From: a delta proteobacterium NaphS2
GTDB lineage: Bacteria; Desulfobacterota; DSM-4660; Desulfatiglandales; Desulfatiglandaceae
NCBI GenBank assembly: GCA_000179315.1
Contig: ADZZ01000765.1
Coordinates: 1 to 38,849 of the forward strand
Length of the DNA: 38,849 nt
Reading direction: 5' to 3'
Shown: positions 23,037 through 31,277 of the stretch, piece after piece
Numbering within the stretch: the stretch's first letter is position 1
How the letters are laid out: each line of letters opens with the position of its first letter
The notes under the pieces: generated by a model
What the model was told of the DNA's origin: nothing
Seen by the model: the letters and a program-made list of their open reading frames with translations, nothing else
The model's database searches: none
Program-made: the position numbers and the translations under genes

Positions 23037-25496
23037 TTAATTTCCTTCAATAGATGTGATAATTGCTCTTAGATTTAAATCACAATCTTGATATATAATT
23101 TCTTGTTTGAAGTTATTAGTGTCAACTCTACGAAGATGCTCGAGGTCGTTTAATTTGTTTACACAGGCTTGTTTAATACGAGATCGTTGGGATGGATTAA
23201 GAGTAAACTTCTTTGATTCATAAAAATCATAGTATTTATTTATGACTTTAAATTTGTATACATCGTTTTCATGTTTGCTTAACATATTATCCGCTTCGAT
23301 AAACAAATTCATAGCCTCTTTAACTTCTGTACTGGCTAAAGTTCCAATTTTTAGGTTTAATCTGGCTTTTTGATTATTAACCTTATGTACATCATAAAAA
23401 TATTTATTTTCTGCCTTATCATAAGCTGTTTGCAGATATCTGTATGCTTTATCATAATTGTTGAGAGCTATATGCGCCATCGCGTATTGCAACCAATATT
23501 GTGGGTTTGTTATATGAAATGGGAGTTCATTCTTAATTTCTTCATAATATTTCACAAGCATGCCTGTCTTCGATTGCCTGGGAAGGATTCCTTCAATATA
23601 ATTGAATCGGAACAAATTAATTCTGATATCATTTCTGATTTGATCTAAATTTTTCTTGATATACTTTTTATCAAGCATCTTTAACAATATTAGACAATTG
23701 TCAACAATATACTTTGGCTCAAAATGCTCATTTAGTAAATGTAAAGAATAAATAGATGATTTAGTTTCAACTGAATTATTAAAAATGTTTAAGGTAAATA
23801 AGTGGCGTACATCACTCACGCTAGAAAAATTGGCTAAGGCCGAATCATTACCGGAAAGATCTGAGATCAAAGATAAAGTTGGCCGAATATCCATTGAATC
23901 TAATAAGCATGCAATAAATATATTAAGTTTGGCTGTTTCATCACTAAATGCTTTAGATAAAAGTTTAGAGATTTCATTTTTTATGTGTTTGGAATTTAAA
24001 ATGTCAACTAAAACATTTGATAATTGGTTTTTGCATTTGGCCCTTATTAAGTTCTTCTTCTTAATCGGAGGTAATCTGCCATACTTTCCCCAAAGAGAGG
24101 TGTGCTCTAGAATTTTTATTAAGAAATCTATTTCTACTTCTGACAGAATATCAATATTAATATCGGATGTTTTCAACTTACCATCGAATTCTCTAAAATT
24201 ACTGTGATGGTTTGCAGTTCTTTCAGCCAGGAGAACTTTCACACGCTTCAAATTGACAGAAAGTATGTATTTCAATAGATCACGGTAGTTTCCGTATGAA
24301 TCAATGGTAATTATGCATTTCACATTTTTGGAAACTATTTTTTCAATATCTGCAACGTAGTTTGCAGAAATATCCGTTAGGCTATAAACAATGTACCCTT
24401 GAAAAGTAAGCTGTAACTTTGCTTCCTAAAGGAAAAATGTCTTACCGTTACCTAATTCTCCAGTTATACATACAATAGGGTTCTGGTCTACTAGGTTCAA
24501 TAGTTTATTAATTTGGTTTCTCTTTATAAGAAATGGAACGACTTGATCTGAGGTTAATCCTTCTTGCAAATATCTTAGTGATAATTCACCATGCCTAAGG
24601 AAGGATTCAATATCCTTTTCTCGAATAGTCTCTTTTGGACTTTCCAAAATTTCGTATTTGGTAAATGCCTCAGTGTAAAATTCTTCTGAATAAGATAAAA
24701 ACGCACTACTGTTCTTTTCTATTAAAGAGGCAAATCCTGATAAACCAACCCGATATAGATAACCATATTTATTGAAGATGTAATCTTCTTTAGTCGTATC
24801 TCTGCCATTATCTTTTTTGCTTTGTATAAAAAACACCTTCCCCCTAAATGAGGGGTTTTCATATAAAATCTTCTCTATTTCTATATCATAGAGTGAGTAT
24901 CCAATAAAAACTATGGCACTGCTAAGTTCTAAATCTTTTTTAAATATGTAATTCCAGTTAGAATTTTGGAAGCCTTCTGGAGAGAGGTATGACGAATGGC
25001 TCAACTTAAATCTTGTGTTCAAAGAATCTTCATTTAAACTGGCAATAGAACCGTTTATATGTACACAAAGCAAATCATTTGAGTATTTCTCTGTTGGGTC
25101 TTCTATGTTGATGGCATCGAACCGTTTATCTGCTAATCGACCTGCTATTTCGACTAGATCATCATAATTGGTGGTATAAACCCTCTTCCAGGGAACTTTC
25201 ATTATACTTATATGATCATTTTGAGGTTGTTTTATCGTAAACGCGTTTTTTAAATACTCAATCAATTCCTGTTTAAGAAGTGGCTCTTTTAAGCAGCATA
25301 CATTTAAAAAATAGTCGGCTGCGAATTTTAGATCACCACTATCATTAAAATCACCAATACGACCAATATTATTAGCAAGCTTTTTAGCTAAGGGTAATTC
25401 ATCTTCTTTATTTAAGTTTGTGGCACTCTTGGAAAATCCAGCACCTACAAAAAGAATCGCTTTACCATTTGCTATTTTTGAGACTAATTTTTCCAT
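23037..25496 (-). pseudogene. SIR2-STAND NTPase-TPR antiphage-type protein interrupted by an in-frame TAG
   Basis: One continuous frame of 819 codons is split by a single TAG at 24426-24428 (codon 357). Residues 1-230 are a SIR2-like NAD-hydrolysing domain: FVGAGFS (17-22), YTTNYDDLVE, VHINGSI and IVFIGYSLYD. Near 346-353 is Walker A, GELGNGKT, followed at once by FFL and the stop. After it the same frame continues EAKLQLTFQGYIVYSL and a Walker B-like strand (VKCIITIDSYG), then helical repeats with TPR character (about 660-740, NNYDKAYRYLQTAYDKAEN). The order SIR2, P-loop NTPase, repeats is that of STAND defence proteins such as Avs5-type systems. As read, the two products are 356 residues and at most 428 (possible restart at 24323). 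The coding sequence is much more AT-rich than its neighbours, indicating horizontal transfer. Confidence 0.85.
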
Positions 25497-25540
25497 AAAA
25501 AATATCCGCTATGTTGTGCGAGGTGATTTGACTTTTACAG

Positions 25541-25604
25541 AATGCCGAGCTGCGCGGTTTCCGATCAGTTCGGCATTGCCGACTTCGCGAAGCGGAGTCG
25601 GCAA
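25541..25604. repeat. REP-like double hairpin upstream of the SIR2 gene
   Basis: Two adjacent palindromes share bases: AATGCCGA (25541-25548) pairs with TCGGCATT (25570-25577), and TTGCCGACTTCGC (25576-25588) pairs with GCGGAGTCGGCAA (25592-25604) with one wobble and a 3-nt loop. The arrangement resembles REP/REPIN-type dispersed palindromes. It lies 45 bp before the SIR2 gene start and is GC-rich against an AT-rich gene. Confidence 0.7.
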
Positions 25605-25643
25605 CCACTGATTATCAGTTCAAAACGACCTGATATTTTCACA

Positions 25644-26072
25644 TCAAGGCATCTTACGCCCAATCATCCCCGCCAATGACACGACATCCCGATTGGTCTG
25701 CCGGGCAAACTCACCAATAGAGATCTCGTCGTCAGAGAAACGCCCCTGGGATCCCCGTTTCCGAAGATCCCGGTCCCGGGCATCCCGCTTCTCCTTCAAC
25801 TGCCTCTCCGCCACCTGAATCATCACCTTCTTGAGATAATTGTGACTCTCCAGGGGACTCTCAAAATGCTTGTTATTTACGACTGAAAGCGATGCCGGAA
25901 CACCCTGCCGGGATATGCTGTACGCTCTTTTCAGGTAAGAAAAACGACCGCTGGAAAGCAATTTTGAAACCTCGCTCATGCGCCTCAAAATCTTCCTGCT
26001 CTTCATACGGATGGGGTTTGTACCGAACTTCTCTACATATTCAAAGACCAGCCTTGCATAAGGACCGAACAC
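25644..26072 (-). CDS. Hypothetical basic protein, possible fragment
   Basis: A 142-residue Lys/Arg-rich helical protein (IRMKSRKILRRMSEVSKLL, later KKVMIQVAERQLKEKRDARD). I recognise no domain. The GTG at 26072 has no clear ribosome binding site, and the open frame continues upstream to 26162 without another start, so it may be the C-terminal part of a longer gene cut on its 5' side. It sits between the SIR2 gene and copy 3 of the hydrolase repeat, in insertion debris. Confidence 0.4.
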   Translation of the reverse strand: MFGPYARLVFEYVEKFGTNPIRMKSRKILRRMSEVSKLLSSGRFSYLKRAYSISRQGVPASLSVVNNKHFESPLESHNYLKKVMIQVAERQLKEKRDARDRDLRKRGSQGRFSDDEISIGEFARQTNRDVVSLAGMIGRKMP

Positions 26073-26187
26073 CGGCTTCGACCGGTGGAAACACGCATCG
26101 CGAAGGACAATACCACCTGAGGGACGCTCAAGTCCATAAAAAAATAATAGTGAGGAAAAAGACCACGACGCTCAATAATTGCTTAGT

Positions 26188-26346
26188 GATGATGCCTGGA
26201 TTTTGCAGAAAATTGGCTTTAAGTTTAAACAAATCCTCCCCAAGGCAAGGCTGGAAGTGATTCCCTTTTGCGGCCACATTCCCCAGGAAGAAATCGCACG
26301 CATGATCATGAAATTTGTCGCTAAAAAGTGAAGGCAAATCGGGGGG
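26188..26346 (+). repeat. Hydrolase 3'-end repeat, copy 3 (gene remnant)
   Basis: About 150 bp matching 20838-21008, from GATGATGCCTGGATT to the stop equivalent AAAAAGTGAAGGCAAATCGG. There are scattered substitutions and a 12-bp deletion after CCCCAGGAAGAA. It codes for the same C-terminal residues, including FCGHIPQEE with the catalytic His, but lacks everything upstream. It ends at the hairpin 26347-26377 in front of the CODH operon's 3' end. Confidence 0.88.
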
Positions 26347-26377
26347 CCGCATTCCGAATTCTGAATTCGAAATGCGG
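26347..26377 (+). terminator. Long hairpin terminator after hydrolase remnant copy 3
   Basis: CCGCATTCCGAATTC (26347-26361) pairs with GAATTCGAAATGCGG (26363-26377) with a single mismatch; the innermost bases form the loop. CTTTT follows shortly on the plus strand. It lies between the plus-strand remnant and the cooS stop at 26392. The left arm is also present after copy 2, so the terminator travelled with the repeat. Confidence 0.65.
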
Positions 26378-26391
26378 CGGTCTTTTACGGG

Positions 26392-28272
26392 TTACACATC
26401 CAAAGCGGACAGTCCCAAAGCCTTTCGCTTTCCTTCAATGTGCCTGCGAATGATCAAAGCCGCTTTTTCCGGGTCCGGTTCCACGGCAAAGGTGGCGCCG
26501 ACCACGTCTTTCAGCCCCTGCGTCAGGAGCTTGACCACATTCATGCTACCGGCAATGGGCGGCATGGGACCCAGGACGGTTGTAACGCCCGAGGCCACAA
26601 AATAGGTTCCGATGGTCACCGCCTTTTCAGAGTACCATTCGGGGGCGGAACCGGCAACGGGGAGATCGCTGATATCCACACCCAGGGCATCGGCCAGGGC
26701 GGAAACCAGAACCAGGATTCTTACATTGTCCACGCAGCTTCCCAGATGGAGCACCGGCGGAATGCCCAGGGAACCGCACACTTCCTTGAGGCCCGGACCG
26801 GCCATTTCAATGGCTTCCGGAACCTTGAAGCCCGCCTTGGCGTTGGCCACTGAGACGCAGCCGGTGTCCACCACCAGCACGTCGTTTTCAATGAGCCGCT
26901 TCGTGAGGGTTACATGTCCGTAATCGTGCTTGATTTTGGGGTTGTTGCATCCCACGATGCCGGCTGCGCCGCGAATCTTACCGGCCTTGATGGCATCCAG
27001 GAGCGGTTCGGGAGTGCCGCCGAGGGCCCCCACGATGGTCTCAATGGAGAAACCGCCTATGGCGTTTACGGGCTCCACCGGAATATAGGTGCGTCCGCGA
27101 TTGGCGAAATTCAAAACGGCTTCCTTCACCAGTTCCACGGCCATTTTTTCAGCGGTCTCCGGATGAAATTCCCGGTGTTCCATTCCGGGGAATCTTGCCT
27201 TGTCGCTGGTGCTGATCATCTTGGTGTGATAACAGGCGGCCACCGTTCCCAGAGACGGCATGATGCACTGGTAGTCCACCAGCATCATCTCCACGGCCCC
27301 GGTGCTGAGCACCAGTTCCGTCATCAGATGATTGCCCGCCATGGGGACTCCATGGCGCATGAGCAATTCGTTGCCGGTACAGCAGACCCCCGCCAGATTA
27401 ATCCCCTCGGCGCCCTTTTCCTTGGCAAGGGCCAGGAGTTCCGGGGATTCACAGGCCTTCAGGATCATTTCCGAAACCACCGGGTTGTGGCCATGGACGA
27501 TGATGTTCACCTGGTTTTCTTTCAAGACCCCCACGTTCACGGTGGTGGGTTTGGGGGCGGGGATGCCGAAGAGAATGTCCGATACCTCGGTGGCGATCAT
27601 GGATCCACCCCAGCCGTCGGAGAGGGAATTGCGAAGGGCTTGCAGCAACAGGCTCTGCCAACCGTTGTCCACCCCCATGTGGGTTCGATGCATCATTTCG
27701 GAGGTCTCGCGGTCTATCCCCCGCGGGGTGATTCCGATTTTTTTCCAGAGATCCCGGCGTTTTTGAGGGGCTCTTTGCACCAGTCTGATTTGCTTTTGGC
27801 GCATGCCGTAGTCTTCCATCATGGCCTGCGCCAGTTCGCCCGCCAGGGGCAGCGGATCTTTTCCCGCCGTGTCAATGCCGTACTCGGCGGCCACCCTTTG
27901 AAGCTTTTCAACGTTCCGGATTTGGTAGCCGGGGGCCGTGCCTTCCGAGACGCCTTCCAACACTTCCACCAGATCCCGGCCGTGGTCCGAATGGGAAGCG
28001 GCACCGGCGGCGACCATGCGGCACAGATTCCGGGCCACGATGATATCCGCATCCGCGCCGCAGACGCCTTTCTGGGGGCCTTCCCCGAAAGGATCCACGC
28101 GGCAGGGACCCATGACGCAGATGCGACAACTCAGTCCCAAATCACAGTATCCGCATTGGGGCTGCTGTGCCCGATGCCTTTCCCAAACCGTTTCCACCTG
28201 ATCTTTTTCCGCCTTTGCAAGAAGTAGCTGGCCGTCTTTCGTAATGGTGAGATCCTCAAATTTCTGATCCAT
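26392..28272 (-). CDS. cooS: Ni-Fe carbon monoxide dehydrogenase catalytic subunit
   Basis: A 626-residue anaerobic CODH that interconverts CO and CO2 at a Ni-4Fe-4S C-cluster. C-cluster ligands are all visible: His in NIIVHGHNP and Cys in LAGVCCTGNE, VDYQCIMPS, GIVGCNNPKI, VDTGCVSVA and HLGSCVDNV. The B-cluster Cys are C49, C52, C57 and C71. The D-cluster, shared between subunits, shows C40-x2-C43 rather than the CX7C spacing of the Carboxydothermus enzyme (position 48 is Ser). In Desulfovibrio vulgaris such spacing goes with a 2Fe-2S D-cluster. It is the last gene of the operon, 30 nt after cooF. No acetyl-CoA synthase and no cooC are nearby. Confidence 0.96.
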   Translation of the reverse strand: MDQKFEDLTITKDGQLLLAKAEKDQVETVWERHRAQQPQCGYCDLGLSCRICVMGPCRVDPFGEGPQKGVCGADADIIVARNLCRMVAAGAASHSDHGRDLVEVLEGVSEGTAPGYQIRNVEKLQRVAAEYGIDTAGKDPLPLAGELAQAMMEDYGMRQKQIRLVQRAPQKRRDLWKKIGITPRGIDRETSEMMHRTHMGVDNGWQSLLLQALRNSLSDGWGGSMIATEVSDILFGIPAPKPTTVNVGVLKENQVNIIVHGHNPVVSEMILKACESPELLALAKEKGAEGINLAGVCCTGNELLMRHGVPMAGNHLMTELVLSTGAVEMMLVDYQCIMPSLGTVAACYHTKMISTSDKARFPGMEHREFHPETAEKMAVELVKEAVLNFANRGRTYIPVEPVNAIGGFSIETIVGALGGTPEPLLDAIKAGKIRGAAGIVGCNNPKIKHDYGHVTLTKRLIENDVLVVDTGCVSVANAKAGFKVPEAIEMAGPGLKEVCGSLGIPPVLHLGSCVDNVRILVLVSALADALGVDISDLPVAGSAPEWYSEKAVTIGTYFVASGVTTVLGPMPPIAGSMNVVKLLTQGLKDVVGATFAVEPDPEKAALIIRRHIEGKRKALGLSALDV

Positions 28273-28302
28273 TTTCTTCTCCTTATCGTTTTAGAGGCAA
28301 CA

Positions 28303-28893
28303 TCAAAGGGACAGTTGCGCCCTTTTTGCAGCGGTTAGCAGTGAAAAGGCAGGGGACAGGGATATTTCTTCGGCCCCCCGGGAAACCGACCGGGCCACTT
28401 CATCGGTCTTTCGTTTCATGGCATCGGTGCTTTCTTCAAAGGTCAGAGCATTTGATTTACACACTTCCACACAGGCGGGAATGAGACCTTCCATCTGCCT
28501 TTGATCGCAGTTGTCACATTTAACGGCAACGGTTTTTCCAACGGGTGCCGTGGCGTCTTCGTGAAAACGAATCACGCCGTAGGGGCAGGCCATGGCGCAG
28601 CTGGCGCAATTGATGCATTTGTCCGGGTTAATGAGAACGGTCTCTTTTTCAGGATCGCGGAAAATGGCATTTGCCAGGCAGGCCGCCATGCAGGGGGCCG
28701 GTTCACAGTGTCTGCACCGGTTGGGAAACCCTTCATTGTAAAGCCCTGCACCCACATGCACCCGTGATTTGGGAAGGGGCGTCTCCATGAGGGCCGTCAG
28801 AAGCTGACGGGTTTTGGAATGTGCCGTGGCACAAGCGATCATGCATTGCATGCACCCCACACATCTTTCGGGATGAACCATGACTTTTTTCAT
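28303..28893 (-). CDS. cooF: CooF-like 4Fe-4S ferredoxin electron carrier
   Basis: A 196-residue polyferredoxin with four Cys clusters: CVGCMQCMIAC, CRHCEPAPCMAAC, CINCASCAMACP and CDNC ... CVEVC. This is the arrangement of the CooF/HycB/DmsB family, which moves electrons between CODH and a partner oxidoreductase. The C-terminal 45 residues are a helical tail beyond the last cluster. It starts 15 nt after the FAD oxidoreductase and is followed by cooS, so the three genes form one electron-transfer unit. Confidence 0.92.
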   Translation of the reverse strand: MKKVMVHPERCVGCMQCMIACATAHSKTRQLLTALMETPLPKSRVHVGAGLYNEGFPNRCRHCEPAPCMAACLANAIFRDPEKETVLINPDKCINCASCAMACPYGVIRFHEDATAPVGKTVAVKCDNCDQRQMEGLIPACVEVCKSNALTFEESTDAMKRKTDEVARSVSRGAEEISLSPAFSLLTAAKRAQLSL

Positions 28894-28908
28894 AGTGCCT
28901 CCTTTCTC

Positions 28909-30138
28909 TCAATTCATGAGTTGTCGAAAGTTGAACCCGGGTTCAAGCAGTTTTTCCCTGGGTATGGAAATGGGCGTTTCATTATGAATAAGTGCCAGCA
29001 AAAGTCCCCCCTGCTCAATGTGCCCCAGCAAAACGGCGCCCACCAGGACATTTTCACGAAAAACCAGTTTTCGGTAGCGGTTGTTTCTGAGATCGTGGCT
29101 GGAAAGAATCCGGCAATGGGAGTCGGGTTCGGGGTTGGCCAGTCCGAGGGTCATGAGATCCAGGCCGAATATGCGCATCACATTACGGCTCACGCTGCCG
29201 GTATAGGAAACATCTCGTCCGGCCATGTTCATTCCGGCTGTGCGCCCCTGCGCGGCGGCCTCCGGCCAGATGGCATTGACCCACCTCCTTTTTCTTGCAA
29301 TATCAACGCACTCGGCCACGTCACCGGCGGCATAAACGCCCTTCAGTGAAGTCTCCAGGTGCTCGTCCACCAGGATTCCAAGGTCAGTGAGAATTTTTTC
29401 CCGTGGTACGAACCCGAGCGACGGCATGACCCCTTTTCCGGCGATCACCAGATCGCAGGGGAGGATGGATCCATCGGAAAGCTGTGCGCCCGAAACCGCT
29501 TCGTTTCCTTCAAAAGCGGTGACACTGATGCCCACGCGGACCGTCAACCCGTTTCGCACCAGTTCATCCAGGATGATTTTTCCGGCGGTTTCATCCACCT
29601 GCATGGAGAGGGGATAGGCGGATGAGATGAGCATGGTGGGTTTAAGACCTCTCTTGAGCAGTCCATATGCCGCCTTGAATCCCACCAGACCGCCTCCCAG
29701 AACCAGGGGGCGCCGGGTCTCGGGCAGTTGATCAACGATTTGCCGTACATGGTCCCGGGTTCTCAGATAGTGGATATTTTTGAGATGCGCATGCGTTGCC
29801 TGAATTTGCCTTGCATCGGCGCCGGTTGCGATAAGAAGTCGATCAAAGGGAATACTTTGCCGGTTCAGAAGCATGATTTCATGATCTGCAACGTCTATTG
29901 CCGTAATGCGGTTTCCAAAACGCGTTTCGATGTTGAGATCTTCATAGATGCTTGGAACGCGGATGGGGAGTTTTTCAAATGGGATGGAGCCGTCAAGAAC
30001 CATGCTGATCATGGGGCGGCTGTAGGGAACAGCTTTTTCATCACCGACCATGGTGATAGGCCCCGAGGGATCCAATTGTCGAATGGCCTCGGCTGCGGAG
30101 ATTCCCGCGATGCCGTTTCCTGCAATGACATATCGCAT
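28909..30138 (-). CDS. FAD/NAD(P)-dependent oxidoreductase of the CODH cluster
   Basis: A 409-residue pyridine nucleotide-disulfide-type flavoprotein. It has an FAD-binding Rossmann motif at the N-terminus (VIAGNGIAGISAAEAI), a central NAD(P)-binding motif (LVLGGGLVGFKAAYGLL), and the FAD-closing motif GVYAAGDVAE. It lacks a redox-active CxxC and resembles rubredoxin- or ferredoxin-NAD reductases. In CODH clusters with cooF and such a protein (often called FNOR), CO oxidation is thought to reduce NAD(P). It is the first gene of the operon with a sigma-70-like promoter at 30197-30225. Confidence 0.9.
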   Translation of the reverse strand: MRYVIAGNGIAGISAAEAIRQLDPSGPITMVGDEKAVPYSRPMISMVLDGSIPFEKLPIRVPSIYEDLNIETRFGNRITAIDVADHEIMLLNRQSIPFDRLLIATGADARQIQATHAHLKNIHYLRTRDHVRQIVDQLPETRRPLVLGGGLVGFKAAYGLLKRGLKPTMLISSAYPLSMQVDETAGKIILDELVRNGLTVRVGISVTAFEGNEAVSGAQLSDGSILPCDLVIAGKGVMPSLGFVPREKILTDLGILVDEHLETSLKGVYAAGDVAECVDIARKRRWVNAIWPEAAAQGRTAGMNMAGRDVSYTGSVSRNVMRIFGLDLMTLGLANPEPDSHCRILSSHDLRNNRYRKLVFRENVLVGAVLLGHIEQGGLLLALIHNETPISIPREKLLEPGFNFRQLMN

Positions 30139-30196
30139 GTGAGCCTCCCGGTTTGAGTGACACCAATTTACGACCTGTCTTTGTTCAATTTAACAA

Positions 30197-30225
30197 TTTA
30201 TAGGACGATTTCTTACATGCGTCAA
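30197..30225 (-). promoter_or_regulatory. Sigma-70-type promoter of the CODH operon
   Basis: On the minus strand TTGACG (30220-30225) and TATAAA (30197-30202) are exactly 17 bp apart. Transcription would start near 30190, about 50 nt before the oxidoreductase ATG. No CooA-type site is evident. Confidence 0.65.
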
Positions 30226-30424
30226 TGAAAATGGGGGTTGAACCTCAAAATTAGCGTTTCCAATGATATGTGTGATTTTGGCATATGGCAGGATCGGGAA
30301 TCTCAAGAATTGCGGTTAGTAGAACCGAAAAGGGGCATTCAATCAATGGAAGTTTTGCGTTGATCCGAAAGCTCGTTTTATCGTAAAGTCGAAAACTGAA
30401 TTTTCTGAAAGGGCCCATTGTTTG

Positions 30425-31273
30425 ATGCAAAACCAAAATGACATCCATGTTCGGTTCAACCGGTCATCCCTTCTCCCGGTGCTGGTGATTTTTTTTCTTT
30501 GCCAGTTTTTTTTCTGGCGACCGGGACCGATAGCCCATGCCGGTGAGGATCGTCGGGCGCTGCCGGACGTGCCGCTCTGCGCTGAACCGGCATTTGAACT
30601 GACACCGAATCAGCTGTCCACGAGCCTTTGGGCAAGTCAAATCGTGGAGGCCCGAACCGGCGGAATCCCCCCCAGGCAACACACCCGTGATCTGAATTCC
30701 CTCTATCGCGATGCCGCCGCAGCCCATAAGCATCTCCAACAAATAACCCAGAATATAGCGGCATGCACCGGAGGGAAGGCGGTCTTCCCCCCCGGCGGTG
30801 GGCTCAAAGGGAGAAAACGGGCTGAAGAAAAAATTGAAGTGGAACTGGGAGGGGATGCTTCCCAGTTAATGGATATCACACGCAGTTCAATCGCCTATGA
30901 TACCGTGGACCAGGTCTACGGTGCACTCACGTACATATTGCGCCAGGGCTATGAGGTGGTTCGATTAAAAGATCGAGCACTTGAGCCCTTGCCCAGCGGG
31001 TTCTGGGACATTCATCTGAACCTGTGCATGCCCAATGGCCATATTGCTGAACTGCAACTGCATCTGAAAGCAATTCAAGCGTACAGCAATGGTCCGGGAC
31101 ATAGGCTCTATGAGAAGATCCGGACGATGGAAAGCAGGGCTTTCCGTGAAAAACGACCTCTGACACTTGAAGAAAGGGAACGTATTGATCGTTTTAACTG
31201 CGAGCAGCGACAATTTTACCAGGCAGCCTTCAAAAAGGGGCAAGTCGCATCGAAAGGAACCAAGAGGAGGTAA
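30425..31273 (+). CDS. Exported RelA/SpoT-fold protein
   Basis: A 282-residue protein with a signal peptide (hydrophobic core LLPVLVIFFLCQFFF, cleavage expected after AHA at about residue 38). The C-terminal half matches the RelA/SpoT nucleotidyltransferase fold: KGRKRAEEKIE, then MDITRSSIAYDTVDQVY (Asp/Arg motif), VVRLKDRALEPLPSGFWDIH and the metal-binding Glu in HIAELQLHLKAI. Cytoplasmic homologues make (p)ppGpp from GTP and ATP; an exported one would not meet these substrates, so its activity is unknown. ATG chosen over a TTG one codon earlier. It is followed after 4 nt by the ThiF-like gene, so probably an operon. Family assigned by motif, not by search. Confidence 0.7.
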   Translation: MQNQNDIHVRFNRSSLLPVLVIFFLCQFFFWRPGPIAHAGEDRRALPDVPLCAEPAFELTPNQLSTSLWASQIVEARTGGIPPRQHTRDLNSLYRDAAAAHKHLQQITQNIAACTGGKAVFPPGGGLKGRKRAEEKIEVELGGDASQLMDITRSSIAYDTVDQVYGALTYILRQGYEVVRLKDRALEPLPSGFWDIHLNLCMPNGHIAELQLHLKAIQAYSNGPGHRLYEKIRTMESRAFREKRPLTLEERERIDRFNCEQRQFYQAAFKKGQVASKGTKRR

Positions 31274-31277
31274 GCTC

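Noticed and set aside
24426-24428. TAG as a pyrrolysine codon
   Set aside because: Some Desulfobacterota encode pyrrolysine, but it is known mainly in methylamine methyltransferases. Nothing here suggests a catalytic role at this position, and a CAG-to-TAG nonsense change is simpler.
25541-25604. Integron attC site
   Set aside because: The hairpins lack the conserved attC core (GTTRRRY) and no integron-type cassette array is visible.
26914-28227. 437-residue open frame on the plus strand
   Set aside because: It is antisense to cooS, has no recognisable motif and a His/Gly-rich composition typical of a shadow frame of a GC-rich gene.
30238-30300. CRP or CooA-type site (TGTGATTTTGGCATAT) upstream of the RelA/SpoT-fold gene
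   Set aside because: Only one half-site fits and the opposite half is absent; symmetry is limited to ATATG/CATAT.
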